Source of the DNA: Peptoniphilus gorbachii
Lineage (GTDB): Bacteria; Bacillota; Clostridia; Tissierellales; Peptoniphilaceae
Length of the DNA stretch: 64,000 nt
Assembly: GCF_016908115.1 (NCBI RefSeq)
Contig: NZ_JAFBDH010000004.1
Location: forward strand, 62,001-126,000
Reading direction: 5' to 3'
Shown here: in pieces, positions 27,621-36,562 of the stretch
Layout of the letters: each line of letters starts with the position of its first letter
How positions within the stretch are numbered: position 1 is the stretch's first letter
Notes under the pieces: model-generated
Database searches by the model: none
Told to the model about the DNA's origin: nothing
What the model saw: the letters and a program-made list of their open reading frames with translations, nothing else
Translations under genes and position numbers: made by a program

Positions 27621-28466
27621 TCAATAGATTTTTAAATTCTTCATAGATAAGTCTAGGACTCCTGCCTGGTAAGTTATGGCACCAGATGAAATATAATCAA
27701 TGTCAAGGTCCCTATATTCATTAATGTTTTCAAGGCTAATATTTCCTGAGCACTCAATTATTGCCCTTTTATTAATAATATGGGCAGCTTTTTTTATTTC
27801 TTCTATTTTCATGTTGTCTAACATTATTATATCAGCTTTTGCTTCTAGTGCTTCTTTCACTTGGTCAAAATTTTCTACTTCAACTTCAATTTTTTTGACA
27901 AAGGGATTTAGCCTTCTTACTTTTTCTATGGCATTTTTTATTCCGCCAGCTGCATCTATGTGATTGTCCTTTATCATAATTCCATCAGACAAATTATATC
28001 TGTGATTGTAGGCACCGCCAAGAGTTACTGCATATTTTTCAAAAATTCTCATGCCTGGTGTAGTTTTTCTTGTATCTAAAATTTTTACAGAATCACTATT
28101 AAGGGCAGTTACCATTTTTTTAGTATAAGTGGCAATACCACTCATCCTTTGTAAATAATTTAAGGCAGTCCTTTCGCCTTCTAAGATTGCCCTAGCCTTT
28201 GCCTTTACTATACCCACTAAGTCAGACTTATTTACCTCATCTCCATCAGAAAAATTAAATTCAAAGCTTGCATCTTCATCTAAGATTTCAAAAACTCTCT
28301 TAAATACATCAAGGCCTGCAATAATTCCCCTATCCTTTGAGATTAAACTTACCTCTCCCTCTTCATCTTTTAAAATTGCATCTGTTGTGATGTCGCCACT
28401 AGTCATGTCTTCTCTTAGAGCAGAAATGATAAACTCATCAATTACTATTGGCTTTAGCTCTCTCAT
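27621..28466 (-). CDS. nadC: Nicotinate-nucleotide pyrophosphorylase (carboxylating)
   Basis: Converts quinolinate and PRPP to nicotinate mononucleotide. 281 residues with EDMTSGDITT near the N-terminus, GERTALNYLQRMSGIAT (about 108-124), the ILDTRKTTPGMR segment and the barrel motif IMLDNMKIEEI. Its start overlaps nadB by 29 bp, longer than the other overlaps here; AAGGAT precedes the ATG. Confidence 0.96.
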   Translation of the reverse strand: MRELKPIVIDEFIISALREDMTSGDITTDAILKDEEGEVSLISKDRGIIAGLDVFKRVFEILDEDASFEFNFSDGDEVNKSDLVGIVKAKARAILEGERTALNYLQRMSGIATYTKKMVTALNSDSVKILDTRKTTPGMRIFEKYAVTLGGAYNHRYNLSDGIMIKDNHIDAAGGIKNAIEKVRRLNPFVKKIEVEVENFDQVKEALEAKADIIMLDNMKIEEIKKAAHIINKRAIIECSGNISLENINEYRDLDIDYISSGAITYQAGVLDLSMKNLKIY

Positions 28467-29700
28467 CTTCTCTTATCCTTTCAAAAATAATCTTAGAATC
28501 TTTTTCTCTATCAAGCTTTTTATCATCAATTTGAAAATCTATTTCCCTATCTTCAAGTTTATTTTCATTTAAGTAATCTGCCAAAAGTCTTCCAAAAACA
28601 ACGCACTCTAAAAGTGAGTTGCAGGCAAGTCTATTGGAACCATGAATGCCAACATTTCCTGCTTCTCCAACTGCAAAAAGTCCCTCTAAATTAGTTCTTC
28701 CAAAGCTGTCACATTCAATGCCGCCCATAGTGTAGTGTTGACATGGAACAATTGGTACATTTTCATGTCTTGGATCTATTCCTCTATCTTTTAATTCCTT
28801 AAATATCATTGGAAATCTCTTTGGAATTCTATCTTCTCCTAATGCTTTCATGGATAAATATTCAAAGTCTACCTTTTCTTTTTCCATTTCCCACAAAATT
28901 GCCTTTGCCACAATATCTCTAGGCTTCATTTCGTCGGTGAATCTCTCTTTTTTGTGGTTTAATAAGAGAGCGCCTTCACCTCTTGCAGATTCAGAAATCA
29001 AAAATTGTCTCTCTGCCCCTTCTTCATATAGGGAAGTTGGATGAAACTGAATGTAGGAAATATCCTTTAACTTGACACCATTTTTTATAGCCATGGCATA
29101 GCCATCGCCACATATATGAGAAAAATTTGTACTCTTATCAAAAATTCCACCTAGTCCACCAGTTGCAAGAACAACATTTGTAGAAATAAAAATTTCATCA
29201 AGAGACCTTGCTCCATAACACTTGCCATCTTTTACAATTAAATCAACAATAGGAGTGTCTTCAAATATATCTATATTGTCTCTTTCTCTAAGCCTTTTAT
29301 AAAGGACATCTAAGATTCCCTTACCTATTTCATCATCAATGTGAAGACCTCTGGCTATAGAGTGACCTCCTTCTCTTGCATAATCAAAGTCACCATTTTT
29401 CATGTTGAATTTAACTCCAAGTTCAAGTAAAAAATTTATGGCATCTTGGGACATATCTACCATTTTTTCTACTGCCTGCAAATTATTTTTGTAGTGGCCT
29501 GCCTTCATTGTATCTTCAATAAAAGTTTTTCTATCAGATTCATCCTTTAGGACATTGATGCCACCTTGAGCAAGATAGGAGTTTGAATCTTCTAACTTTT
29601 TTTTAGTTACAAGGGCAATTTTATATTTTTCGCTTAATTCTAAGGCTGTGCTAACTCCTGCTAGTCCAGAGCCAATTATTAAAATATCATATTTTTTCAT
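28438..29700 (-). CDS. nadB: L-aspartate oxidase
   Basis: FAD enzyme oxidising L-aspartate to iminoaspartate. 420 residues. An N-terminal FAD motif IIGSGLAGVSTALELSE, the SYLAQGGIN segment, active-site GHSIARGLH and RGEGALL, and a C-terminal HGSNRLACNSLLECVVFG are visible. The helical tail is shorter than in E. coli. The ATG at 29700 has AGGTG 6 bp upstream; a GTG three codons earlier is the alternative. It begins 1 bp after nadA. Confidence 0.95.
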   Translation of the reverse strand: MKKYDILIIGSGLAGVSTALELSEKYKIALVTKKKLEDSNSYLAQGGINVLKDESDRKTFIEDTMKAGHYKNNLQAVEKMVDMSQDAINFLLELGVKFNMKNGDFDYAREGGHSIARGLHIDDEIGKGILDVLYKRLRERDNIDIFEDTPIVDLIVKDGKCYGARSLDEIFISTNVVLATGGLGGIFDKSTNFSHICGDGYAMAIKNGVKLKDISYIQFHPTSLYEEGAERQFLISESARGEGALLLNHKKERFTDEMKPRDIVAKAILWEMEKEKVDFEYLSMKALGEDRIPKRFPMIFKELKDRGIDPRHENVPIVPCQHYTMGGIECDSFGRTNLEGLFAVGEAGNVGIHGSNRLACNSLLECVVFGRLLADYLNENKLEDREIDFQIDDKKLDREKDSKIIFERIREDERAKANSN

Positions 29701-29701
29701 C

Positions 29702-30619
29702 TTATGCACCTAGCTCCAACATTCTTTTTAGAGGTATTAAAGCTTTTTCTCTAATTTCTTTATCTACCTCAACTTGATTTTCATTATTTGCAATTACCTT
29801 AATGACTTTATCAATATTTAATTTTTTCATGTCATTACAAATTGGACTTTTTCTCAATTTTCTAAAATTAATATTTGGATATTTTTTCTTTAGCTCAGTA
29901 AAAATTCCTTCCTCTGTAACAACTAGTACATCATCATATTTTCCAGCTTCATTAATAATGGCCTTTGTAGAACCTATAAAATCTGCTAAGTCTAAGACTT
30001 CTTTTCTGCATTCAGGATGAGCTAAAATTTTAACCTTGCCCTTAAAAGATCTCACATCATCAAGGTCGATTTCATCGTGAATAGGACAATAACCATCATT
30101 TAAAATAACATTTTTATTTGGAAGTGATTTTTTTATGTAGTCGCCAAGATTTTTATCTGGAACAAAAAATATATTTTTTTCCTTTAATTTATTTACAATT
30201 TTTGCAGCATTTGAAGATGTAACGCAAATATCTGAATAAGCTTTTATCTCAGCAGTGGAATTTATATAGGTTACAACTGCTAAATCATCATATTTTTCTC
30301 TCATCTCTTTAATTTTTTCTACACTTACCATATGTGCCATAGGACAATCTGCTCCAAGGTCTGGCATCAATACATTTTTACTTGGATTTAAAATCTTTAC
30401 ACTTTCTCCCATGAAGTAAACTCCAGCCATGACTATTGTCTTTTCTTTAAGCTCAGTTGCCTTTTGAGCTAGAAAAAAAGAATCTCCTATGTAATCAGCT
30501 ATAGCTTGTATGTCCTCATTTACATAATAATGAGCAAGTATAACTGCATCCTTTTCTTCCTTTAATTTTTTTAAGCTTTCTACTTTTTCATCAAAGTTTA
30601 ATTTTTCTAAATTTTCCAA
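29702..30619 (-). CDS. nadA: Quinolinate synthase
   Basis: Iron-sulfur enzyme joining iminoaspartate and dihydroxyacetone phosphate into quinolinate. 305 residues with the three cluster cysteines in GADCPMAHM, HPECRKEV and SPICNDMKKL, plus AHYYVNEDIQ near the N-terminus. The start is TTG at 30619 behind GGAG; no ATG fits. First gene of the NAD operon. Confidence 0.95.
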   Translation of the reverse strand: MENLEKLNFDEKVESLKKLKEEKDAVILAHYYVNEDIQAIADYIGDSFFLAQKATELKEKTIVMAGVYFMGESVKILNPSKNVLMPDLGADCPMAHMVSVEKIKEMREKYDDLAVVTYINSTAEIKAYSDICVTSSNAAKIVNKLKEKNIFFVPDKNLGDYIKKSLPNKNVILNDGYCPIHDEIDLDDVRSFKGKVKILAHPECRKEVLDLADFIGSTKAIINEAGKYDDVLVVTEEGIFTELKKKYPNINFRKLRKSPICNDMKKLNIDKVIKVIANNENQVEVDKEIREKALIPLKRMLELGA

Positions 30620-30652
30620 TTTTATCCAATCTCCTAATAAATTTTAAATAAA

Positions 30653-30700
30653 ATTATATTACAAAGAAGAAGATGAGACAAGCCAAGTGTATATACACTT
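30653..30700 (-). promoter_or_regulatory. nadA promoter with candidate NiaR operator
   Basis: On the minus strand: TTGTCT (30681-30676), a 17-bp spacer and TATAAT (30658-30653). Three bases upstream of the -35 is the perfect 16-bp palindrome AAGTGTATATACACTT (30700-30685). NiaR sites are palindromic with TGTA/TACA-type arms in several Firmicutes (family memory), so this is the probable operator. Confidence 0.65.
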
Positions 30701-30774
30701 AAATTTTGAAAAATTTTTTTGTCTTAATTTTTATCAGATTATTTTTTTATTGAAGATAATAGAAGATAAAAAAA

Positions 30775-30797
30775 GACCGAAGATTTTTTCTTCGGTC
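30775..30797 (-). terminator. Terminator of the coiled-coil ABC exporter operon
   Basis: A 9-bp stem, GACCGAAGA/TCTTCGGTC, with a 5-nt loop, followed on the minus strand by TTTTTTT. It lies 5 bp after the permease stop. Confidence 0.9.
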
Positions 30798-30802
30798 AAT
30801 TT

Positions 30803-33800
30803 TTATTCATTTGATTTTAAGGCGTCTATGGCATTTATTTTCTTTATTCTAAAGTGGAATATTACCATTATAAAAGTGTTTATAAAGGCTGTTATTATGC
30901 CTGCTAATATAAAGGGTCTTGCCGTTAAATCTTCTGGCAGCATTGCCATAAAAGGTACAACAATTTGTAAGACTGAGTAGTGTAAAATTTTTCCCACTAC
31001 AAGTCCAATTAATATTCCAATTATTGCAAGGATATAAGTTTCCTTGTAAATATATGCTGTTGTCTCCTTTGGATAAAAGCCAAGGACTTTTATTGTTGAA
31101 ACTTCTCTTATTCTCTCTTCAATATTTATATTTGTAAGATTATACAAAACTACAACTTCCAAAAGTGTTGTAACAATTAAAATTATTATTTCCACCTTTG
31201 TTATTGAATATAAAAATTGATTTAGGACATCTTTCATGTCGTCAATATTTGTAATGTTAAAGACTGCCTTATTTTCTATTGTCTTCTTTGTAAAGTCATC
31301 TTTGTTAAAATTATGAGGGACCTTTATTAAATCTGTGTTTGCCGCAAATTTTGAACCTGTTACTTTTTCAAAGTAATCTTTATCCATGTAGACATTGTGA
31401 CCAAGATAAAATTCTGTTATGCCTGATACTTCTACTTCAAATTCATTTCCGTAAACATCGCGAAGGTAAAGGGGATCGCCAACTTTTATTTTTTTAAGCT
31501 TGGAAAGTTTTTCTGTTATTATAACTCCCCTCTTTCCTATTTCAAGTTTCTCTCCACTGTCCTTGTCCCTTAATGCAACAAAATTTTTAAATTCTTCCTT
31601 GTTTTCTGGCACAACCACATTTACATTTTGGTCGATTTCATTGTAATCCACAGTAAATATTTCTTCGTAAGTCTTTGTGTAGTCTAAATTTTTCTCATCA
31701 ATGGATTTTCTGTAAGCTTCATAGGCATCTTCGTCAAATTTGCTGTCATATAATACAGACATATCATATTTTAAAATTTCTCTAAACTGCAATTTTTCTA
31801 CATCTTTTACTGATTCTGATATTCCAAAGCCTAGGACCAAAAGTGCTGCGCAGCCCATGACTCCAACTACTGTCATAAACATTCTCTTCTTTGACAAGAA
31901 TAAATTTCTTGCAGTAACCTTTGATAGAAAGCTCATTTTGTTCCAGATAAAAGGAATTTTTTCTAGCATTATTCTGTTTCCCTTGGCTGGAGCTTTGCCA
32001 CGAAGTAGGTAGGCTGTCTTTTCCTTTAAGTTTTTATTTACAGTTATTATTGCTGCCACTGTAGTAAATAAAAATCCAAGAAAAATTGCAAAAATCATCC
32101 TAAGTGGAAAGGCCTCTATAATTAAATGATTTTCAAAAATTGTCTTTGTTGAATAGGCATTGCCAATTATATAGGTCAATAAGTAGGATCCTGTTATTGC
32201 TCCAAGACTTCCTCCAATTATTGATGCCAAAGATCCATACAAGAAAAATTTTCTTCCAATTTCTCTATTTGTATAGCCAAGGGCCTTATAGGTTCCAATG
32301 ACGAGCCTATTTTCATCAACCATCCTTGTCATTGTTGTGAAGCAAACTAAAAGTGCTATGGCAAAGAAAAATATTGGAAAGATAAAGGAAAGTCCGTCAA
32401 CTCTTTTTCCGTAGTCAATGTAGGTATTAATGTCAGTAGACATGTGTCTTGGTCTAATTGTGTAGCGAGGCTGTTTTATTAGACTTAAATATTTTCTTCC
32501 GTCAGCAATTTTTTCTCTTGCATCAGAAATTTTTTCTTCAGCTTCCTTGGACTTATCTTGGTATTCATTTTCGCCCTTTTTTAAATCTTTTTCTGCCTTG
32601 TAGAGTTTACCCTTGGCGTCATCTAGCTTATCTTTTCCCTTTTTTAACTCCTTATCAAGCCTTTCTTCTCCTCTTTGGAGTTCATCTCTGCCTGATATAT
32701 ATTTTTCCTTGGCTCTTGATAATTTTTCTCTGCCTTCTAGGTATTGGTCGTACTTTTCATCATATTCCCTTTTTCCGCTTTCGTAGTCGGCACTTCCCTT
32801 GTCTAATTTTTCTTGAGAGTCATCAAGTTTCTTCTTAGCCTTATTAAGTTCTTCTTTTGCATCAGCAAGTTTCTTTTTATTTTTTTCTATTTCATCCTTG
32901 TTTTTTGCGTACTCAGCTTCACCCTTTTCCGCTTCAGCAATTCCCTCTTCAATCTGCTTTTTACCTTCTTCAATTTGTTTTTTACTTGCATCTAGAGTCG
33001 CTCTTGCTGCAAGAAGTTTTTTCTCGCTTTCATTTATTTTTTCTATGGCAGATTTTCCTTGCTGAACTTTAGCTTTTAAATCCTCTAAATTTCCAGTGAT
33101 GCCGCCAGGCACTTCTTTATTAATTTCAGCAATGGCTTTATCAATTTCAGCCTTAGAATTATTTAAAAATTCTAATTTTTTATTTAAGCCTTCCTTATTT
33201 TTTTGAAGTTCAGCCTTTTTTGCCTCTAAGCCTTGAAGTTTAGCTGCAAGTTTTACCTTATCTTCATCTGATAAATTTGGGTCCTTAAGAGCAGAATTTG
33301 TGCTTGCAATTTCAGCATCAACTTGAGCAATTCCCCCATCAACTTGGTCTATTTGTGATTTTGTATTTGCAATTTCACTTTCTATACTTGGAAGTTTATT
33401 AAAAATTTCTCCTGCTGTGCCAAGAATTTCATCAAGGGCATAAATTTTTTTAACTGCATCTTCATAGGATGATGCACCCATTTCACTTACAAGCTTTTCT
33501 TTTCCAGCTTCAAGCTGAGCTTTTCCGCTGTCGTATTCTCTTTCGCCTTCCTCATATTTTTTCATGCCAACAGAAAGTTTTTTTCTTGAATCTTCAATTT
33601 TTTGCCAGCCATCATCTAGTTTTTTTCTGCCTTCAAGGAGTTTATCTTCTCCCTCTTTTAGTGCCTTTTCTGAAGCTTCAGTCTCGCCAAGTCCCTTTTG
33701 GTATTTTTCCTTACCTTCACTTAATTTTTTTCTTCCAGAATTTAATTCATTTTTTGCATCTTCTAGTTTTTTCTTGCCTTCTCTTAACTTATCGTAGCCA

Positions 33801-34804
33801 TCTACAAGTTCTCTTTCGCCATGGTCAATTTCCACAGATGCCTTGTAAAGTTTGTCTCTATTTTTTGAAATTTCAGACTCTGCATCACTTTTTTCTTTAT
33901 TGTACTTGTCTATGCCTTCTTTGTAGTCCTTTTTGCCCTTGTTTAAATCCTTTCTTCCTTTTACAAGTTTATCCTTAGCGTCAGTTAGCTTACCTTCTGC
34001 ATCAGTAATTTTATCTTCAGCATCAACTATTTTTCCAGAAATTTCATTTTGGATAGAAGCAAGTCTCTCTTTGGGGCGACTTTTTAAATCGATTTTTAGG
34101 CTGCGAGTCTTTTTATCCATGTAGTCCACATATTCTTTGTCAGAAGTCATAAGTCCTTCTGTTCCTAAGAATTTAATTTTGGCAAGAGTCGGTTCTCCAG
34201 AAAAATTCCCATCGTCAATATAGGCAAAGTAAGAAATTTTTCCATAGCCTCTTTCAGAATATGTGTTATTTTTGTCTTGGATAAAGTCAAGAGAATTGGC
34301 AAAGCCAACCACCTTGTAGGAAAGTCTCTTTAGGTCATTGTCATCATCGTCGTCGTTATCCTCTTTAAAGGAAATGATGTCGCCAATTTTTTTGCCATCT
34401 CTTTTCATTCTTGCATCAAGAACAATTTCGTCCGATGATTTTATATTTCGCCCTTCAACAATTTCAGGTTTAGAAATTTCATAGGGCATGTTAAGAACTT
34501 TTATGACAATTGAGTCTCCCTCCAAGAAAACATCCTTGTCATAGCCGTATTCAAGCTCAGAGATGTCATCTTCGCCCTCAATAATTTTTTTATCCTCATC
34601 TTCAAGACCAATGGGCACAGAAATTTTTAGGTCCTCTTGATTTAATTTTTTTATCTTGTCGTCAATGGTGTTTCTCATAATTTTGCCTGTAGAAATTAGA
34701 CCAATTAAGACAAAAACACCAAGAAAGACAATAATCATAATTGAGATAAATCTAGGAAGAGAATTTTTTATCTCCCTAAAATTATCTTTGTCGCCAGATT
34801 TCAC
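30803..34804 (-). CDS. ABC transporter permease with giant coiled-coil domain
   Basis: 1333 residues. A membrane helix lies at about 17-40, then a MacB-like outside domain with an acidic run near 149-157. Residues ~247-785 form a long coiled coil built of K/E/D-rich heptads with recurring GxxxL/Y steps such as EGKKQIEEG. Three membrane segments of a first FtsX domain start near 812. A second periplasmic-type domain and a last FtsX domain with three helices end the protein. It partners with the ATPase gene 7 bp upstream. The coiled coil would lie outside the membrane and could span or touch the cell wall (inference). Substrate unknown. Confidence 0.88.
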   Translation of the reverse strand: MKSGDKDNFREIKNSLPRFISIMIIVFLGVFVLIGLISTGKIMRNTIDDKIKKLNQEDLKISVPIGLEDEDKKIIEGEDDISELEYGYDKDVFLEGDSIVIKVLNMPYEISKPEIVEGRNIKSSDEIVLDARMKRDGKKIGDIISFKEDNDDDDDNDLKRLSYKVVGFANSLDFIQDKNNTYSERGYGKISYFAYIDDGNFSGEPTLAKIKFLGTEGLMTSDKEYVDYMDKKTRSLKIDLKSRPKERLASIQNEISGKIVDAEDKITDAEGKLTDAKDKLVKGRKDLNKGKKDYKEGIDKYNKEKSDAESEISKNRDKLYKASVEIDHGERELVDGYDKLREGKKKLEDAKNELNSGRKKLSEGKEKYQKGLGETEASEKALKEGEDKLLEGRKKLDDGWQKIEDSRKKLSVGMKKYEEGEREYDSGKAQLEAGKEKLVSEMGASSYEDAVKKIYALDEILGTAGEIFNKLPSIESEIANTKSQIDQVDGGIAQVDAEIASTNSALKDPNLSDEDKVKLAAKLQGLEAKKAELQKNKEGLNKKLEFLNNSKAEIDKAIAEINKEVPGGITGNLEDLKAKVQQGKSAIEKINESEKKLLAARATLDASKKQIEEGKKQIEEGIAEAEKGEAEYAKNKDEIEKNKKKLADAKEELNKAKKKLDDSQEKLDKGSADYESGKREYDEKYDQYLEGREKLSRAKEKYISGRDELQRGEERLDKELKKGKDKLDDAKGKLYKAEKDLKKGENEYQDKSKEAEEKISDAREKIADGRKYLSLIKQPRYTIRPRHMSTDINTYIDYGKRVDGLSFIFPIFFFAIALLVCFTTMTRMVDENRLVIGTYKALGYTNREIGRKFFLYGSLASIIGGSLGAITGSYLLTYIIGNAYSTKTIFENHLIIEAFPLRMIFAIFLGFLFTTVAAIITVNKNLKEKTAYLLRGKAPAKGNRIMLEKIPFIWNKMSFLSKVTARNLFLSKKRMFMTVVGVMGCAALLVLGFGISESVKDVEKLQFREILKYDMSVLYDSKFDEDAYEAYRKSIDEKNLDYTKTYEEIFTVDYNEIDQNVNVVVPENKEEFKNFVALRDKDSGEKLEIGKRGVIITEKLSKLKKIKVGDPLYLRDVYGNEFEVEVSGITEFYLGHNVYMDKDYFEKVTGSKFAANTDLIKVPHNFNKDDFTKKTIENKAVFNITNIDDMKDVLNQFLYSITKVEIIILIVTTLLEVVVLYNLTNINIEERIREVSTIKVLGFYPKETTAYIYKETYILAIIGILIGLVVGKILHYSVLQIVVPFMAMLPEDLTARPFILAGIITAFINTFIMVIFHFRIKKINAIDALKSNE

Positions 34805-34811
34805 TCTGCAC

Positions 34812-35513
34812 CTACCATTCTATTTCCATAATATCCCTTGGATTTTTATTTATAATAACATCTTTAACTTTAGCATCAGAAATTTCAATAAGTCTATCTG
34901 CTGAATCCTTTATTGCAGAATTGTGAGTAATTAAAACCACTGTAGTGTCCGTATTTCTAGTTAAATCTTGCAAGAGTTTTAAAATTTGCTTTCCTGTGTG
35001 ATAATCAAGAGCTCCCGTTGGCTCATCGCAAAGGAGAAGCTTTGGATTTTTTGCAATTGCTCGAGCAATAGAAACCCTTTGTTGTTCGCCACCAGAAAGT
35101 TGTGATGGAAAATTATCCATTCTCTCGCCAAGTCCCACAGATTTTAAAACTTCCTCTGGATTCTTTGCATTTTTTACAATTTGCGTTGCAAGCTCTACAT
35201 TTTCTAGAGCCGTTAAATTTGGAATGAGGTTGTAAAATTGAAAGACAAAACCCATGTCATTTCTTCTGTATGCTGTAAGATCTTTTTCATTATAGAGGGC
35301 AATATTTTTGCCATTAACTAAAAGCTCACCACTTGAAGGGCTGTCGAGACCTCCTAAAATATTTAAAAAAGTGGACTTGCCAGCACCAGATGCTCCAAGA
35401 ATTATTGCAAATTCATTTTTTTCTATTTCAAAATTTAATTTATCATTTGCCATTACTGTTCTCTCGCCAATGTTATAGACCTTGGAAAGATTTTTAACTT
35501 CGATAAAAGACAT
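34812..35513 (-). CDS. ABC transporter ATP-binding protein (LolD/MacB type)
   Basis: 233 residues with Walker [28 protein letters not shown], signature LSGGEQQR, Walker [13 protein letters not shown] and VLITHN. The open frame continues 16 codons upstream, but AGGTG lies 7 bp before the ATG at 35513, and the -10 is inside the extension, so the shorter start is right. First gene of the exporter operon. Confidence 0.93.
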   Translation of the reverse strand: MSFIEVKNLSKVYNIGERTVMANDKLNFEIEKNEFAIILGASGAGKSTFLNILGGLDSPSSGELLVNGKNIALYNEKDLTAYRRNDMGFVFQFYNLIPNLTALENVELATQIVKNAKNPEEVLKSVGLGERMDNFPSQLSGGEQQRVSIARAIAKNPKLLLCDEPTGALDYHTGKQILKLLQDLTRNTDTTVVLITHNSAIKDSADRLIEISDAKVKDVIINKNPRDIMEIEW

Positions 35514-35529
35514 ATAATCACCTGGCTTT

Positions 35530-35538
35530 ATTATACCA
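35530..35538 (-). promoter_or_regulatory. Extended -10 promoter of the ABC exporter
   Basis: TGGTATAAT on the minus strand (TGnTATAAT type), 17 bp before the ATPase start. An AT-rich region follows upstream without a clear -35. Confidence 0.55.
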
Positions 35539-35710
35539 AAAATAAAATTTCTTTTAATCAATTACTAGTAGATTTAAAATTTTTAGATGAATCTAATTTT
35601 CCCTTTCATTTACAAATTTCTCTCTTTTATTGTAAAAGATTATTTTATTTTATATAATTATATTATAAAGAGATGATATAAGATGTAATTCTATATTAGG
35701 AGTGATTTAT

Positions 35711-36085
35711 GTGAAAGACAAAAGCAAAAAATTTTTAAAATACCTATCTATCTTTATAATACTTTATCTACTTTTTAAAGTATCTTATGCAAGCAGAAGT
35801 CACATAGTTTTTAACGAATTTGACGGAAAAAATCATACTCTTAATTATTTCATAAGCTTACTTACATTTAACATAGTGGGAGTAATTTTAATAAAAAAGT
35901 CTATAATAGGACATGATTTTTATCTCATTTTAATTTCATTTAATGTCATAGATGCAATAGGTGCATCAGGTGATATCGCTTATTCTCAAAATGACAATTA
36001 TTTATTTTTTATAATTCCATTTGTATTTATCATCTTTGAATGTTTTCAATATTATAAAGAAAACAAAAAATTAAAATTAAAATAA
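35711..36085 (+). CDS. Small four-helix membrane protein, unknown function
   Basis: I do not recognise this 124-residue protein. It shows four hydrophobic segments: near residues 10-27, 45-63, 68-90 and 97-115. A lysine-rich start (KDKSKKF) and a lysine-rich tail (ENKKLKLK) imply both ends inside. The GTG at 35711 is 8 bp behind AGGAG; a GTG three codons earlier overlaps that site. It is monocistronic, with AT-rich -10-like sequence upstream, and ends in a terminator shared with smpB. The composition is typical of the genome. Confidence 0.65.
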   Translation: MKDKSKKFLKYLSIFIILYLLFKVSYASRSHIVFNEFDGKNHTLNYFISLLTFNIVGVILIKKSIIGHDFYLILISFNVIDAIGASGDIAYSQNDNYLFFIIPFVFIIFECFQYYKENKKLKLK

Positions 36086-36098
36086 ATTTTTATAAAAA

Positions 36099-36125
36099 AC
36101 AAGCACTCAGTATTTGAGTGCTTGT
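36099..36125. terminator. Bidirectional terminator
   Basis: A perfect 11-bp stem, ACAAGCACTCA/TGAGTGCTTGT, with a 5-nt loop. It includes the smpB stop codon and also ends the small membrane protein gene on the plus strand. The T tract is clear on the minus strand. Confidence 0.8.
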
Positions 36126-36562
36126 CTTAGTTTCTTATCTACTTCTTTTTTCTTAATTGTCTCTCTCTTGTCCCAAAGTTTTTTACCCTTTGCCTTGGCA
36201 ATTAAGACTTTTACCTTTCCACGAGATAAATAAACTTTTAAGGGGATAATTGTGTAGCCATCTTGAGTTTTAACTTTTTCCAAGCGAAGAATTTCACTTT
36301 TGTGCATCAAGAGTTTTCTCTTTCTCATAGGGTCTACATTATAAATATTTCCCTGTTCGTAGGGAGAAATGTGCATGCCATAGACAAAAATCTCGCCCTT
36401 ATTTATGTCGCAGTAGGAATCTTTTATATTTACCTGACCTGCTCTAATTGATTTAACTTCAGTGCCAAAAAGTTCAATGCCAGCTTCATAAGTGTCTTCG
36501 ATAAAATAAAGATGGCTTGCCTTTTTATTATTGGCTATTGCATTATCTTTTTCTTTACTCAT
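36107..36562 (-). CDS. smpB: SsrA-binding protein SmpB
   Basis: Partner of tmRNA in ribosome rescue. 151 residues with the KASHLYFIEDTYEAGIEL opening, GTEVKSIRAGQVNIKDSYC, and the basic tail KKLWDKRETIKKKEVDK. The ATG at 36562 has AGGTG 6 bp upstream; its frame overlaps rnr by 8 bp. No tmRNA gene is in the window. An rnr-smpB pair is a common arrangement. Confidence 0.96.
   Translation of the reverse strand: MSKEKDNAIANNKKASHLYFIEDTYEAGIELFGTEVKSIRAGQVNIKDSYCDINKGEIFVYGMHISPYEQGNIYNVDPMRKRKLLMHKSEILRLEKVKTQDGYTIIPLKVYLSRGKVKVLIAKAKGKKLWDKRETIKKKEVDKKLRQALKY

Noticed and set aside
33469-33978. Long plus-strand open frame opposite the coiled-coil ABC permease, and similar ones nearby
   Set aside because: Antisense shadows of the regular K/E-rich codons of the coiled coil; leucine/phenylalanine-rich, with no ribosome sites.
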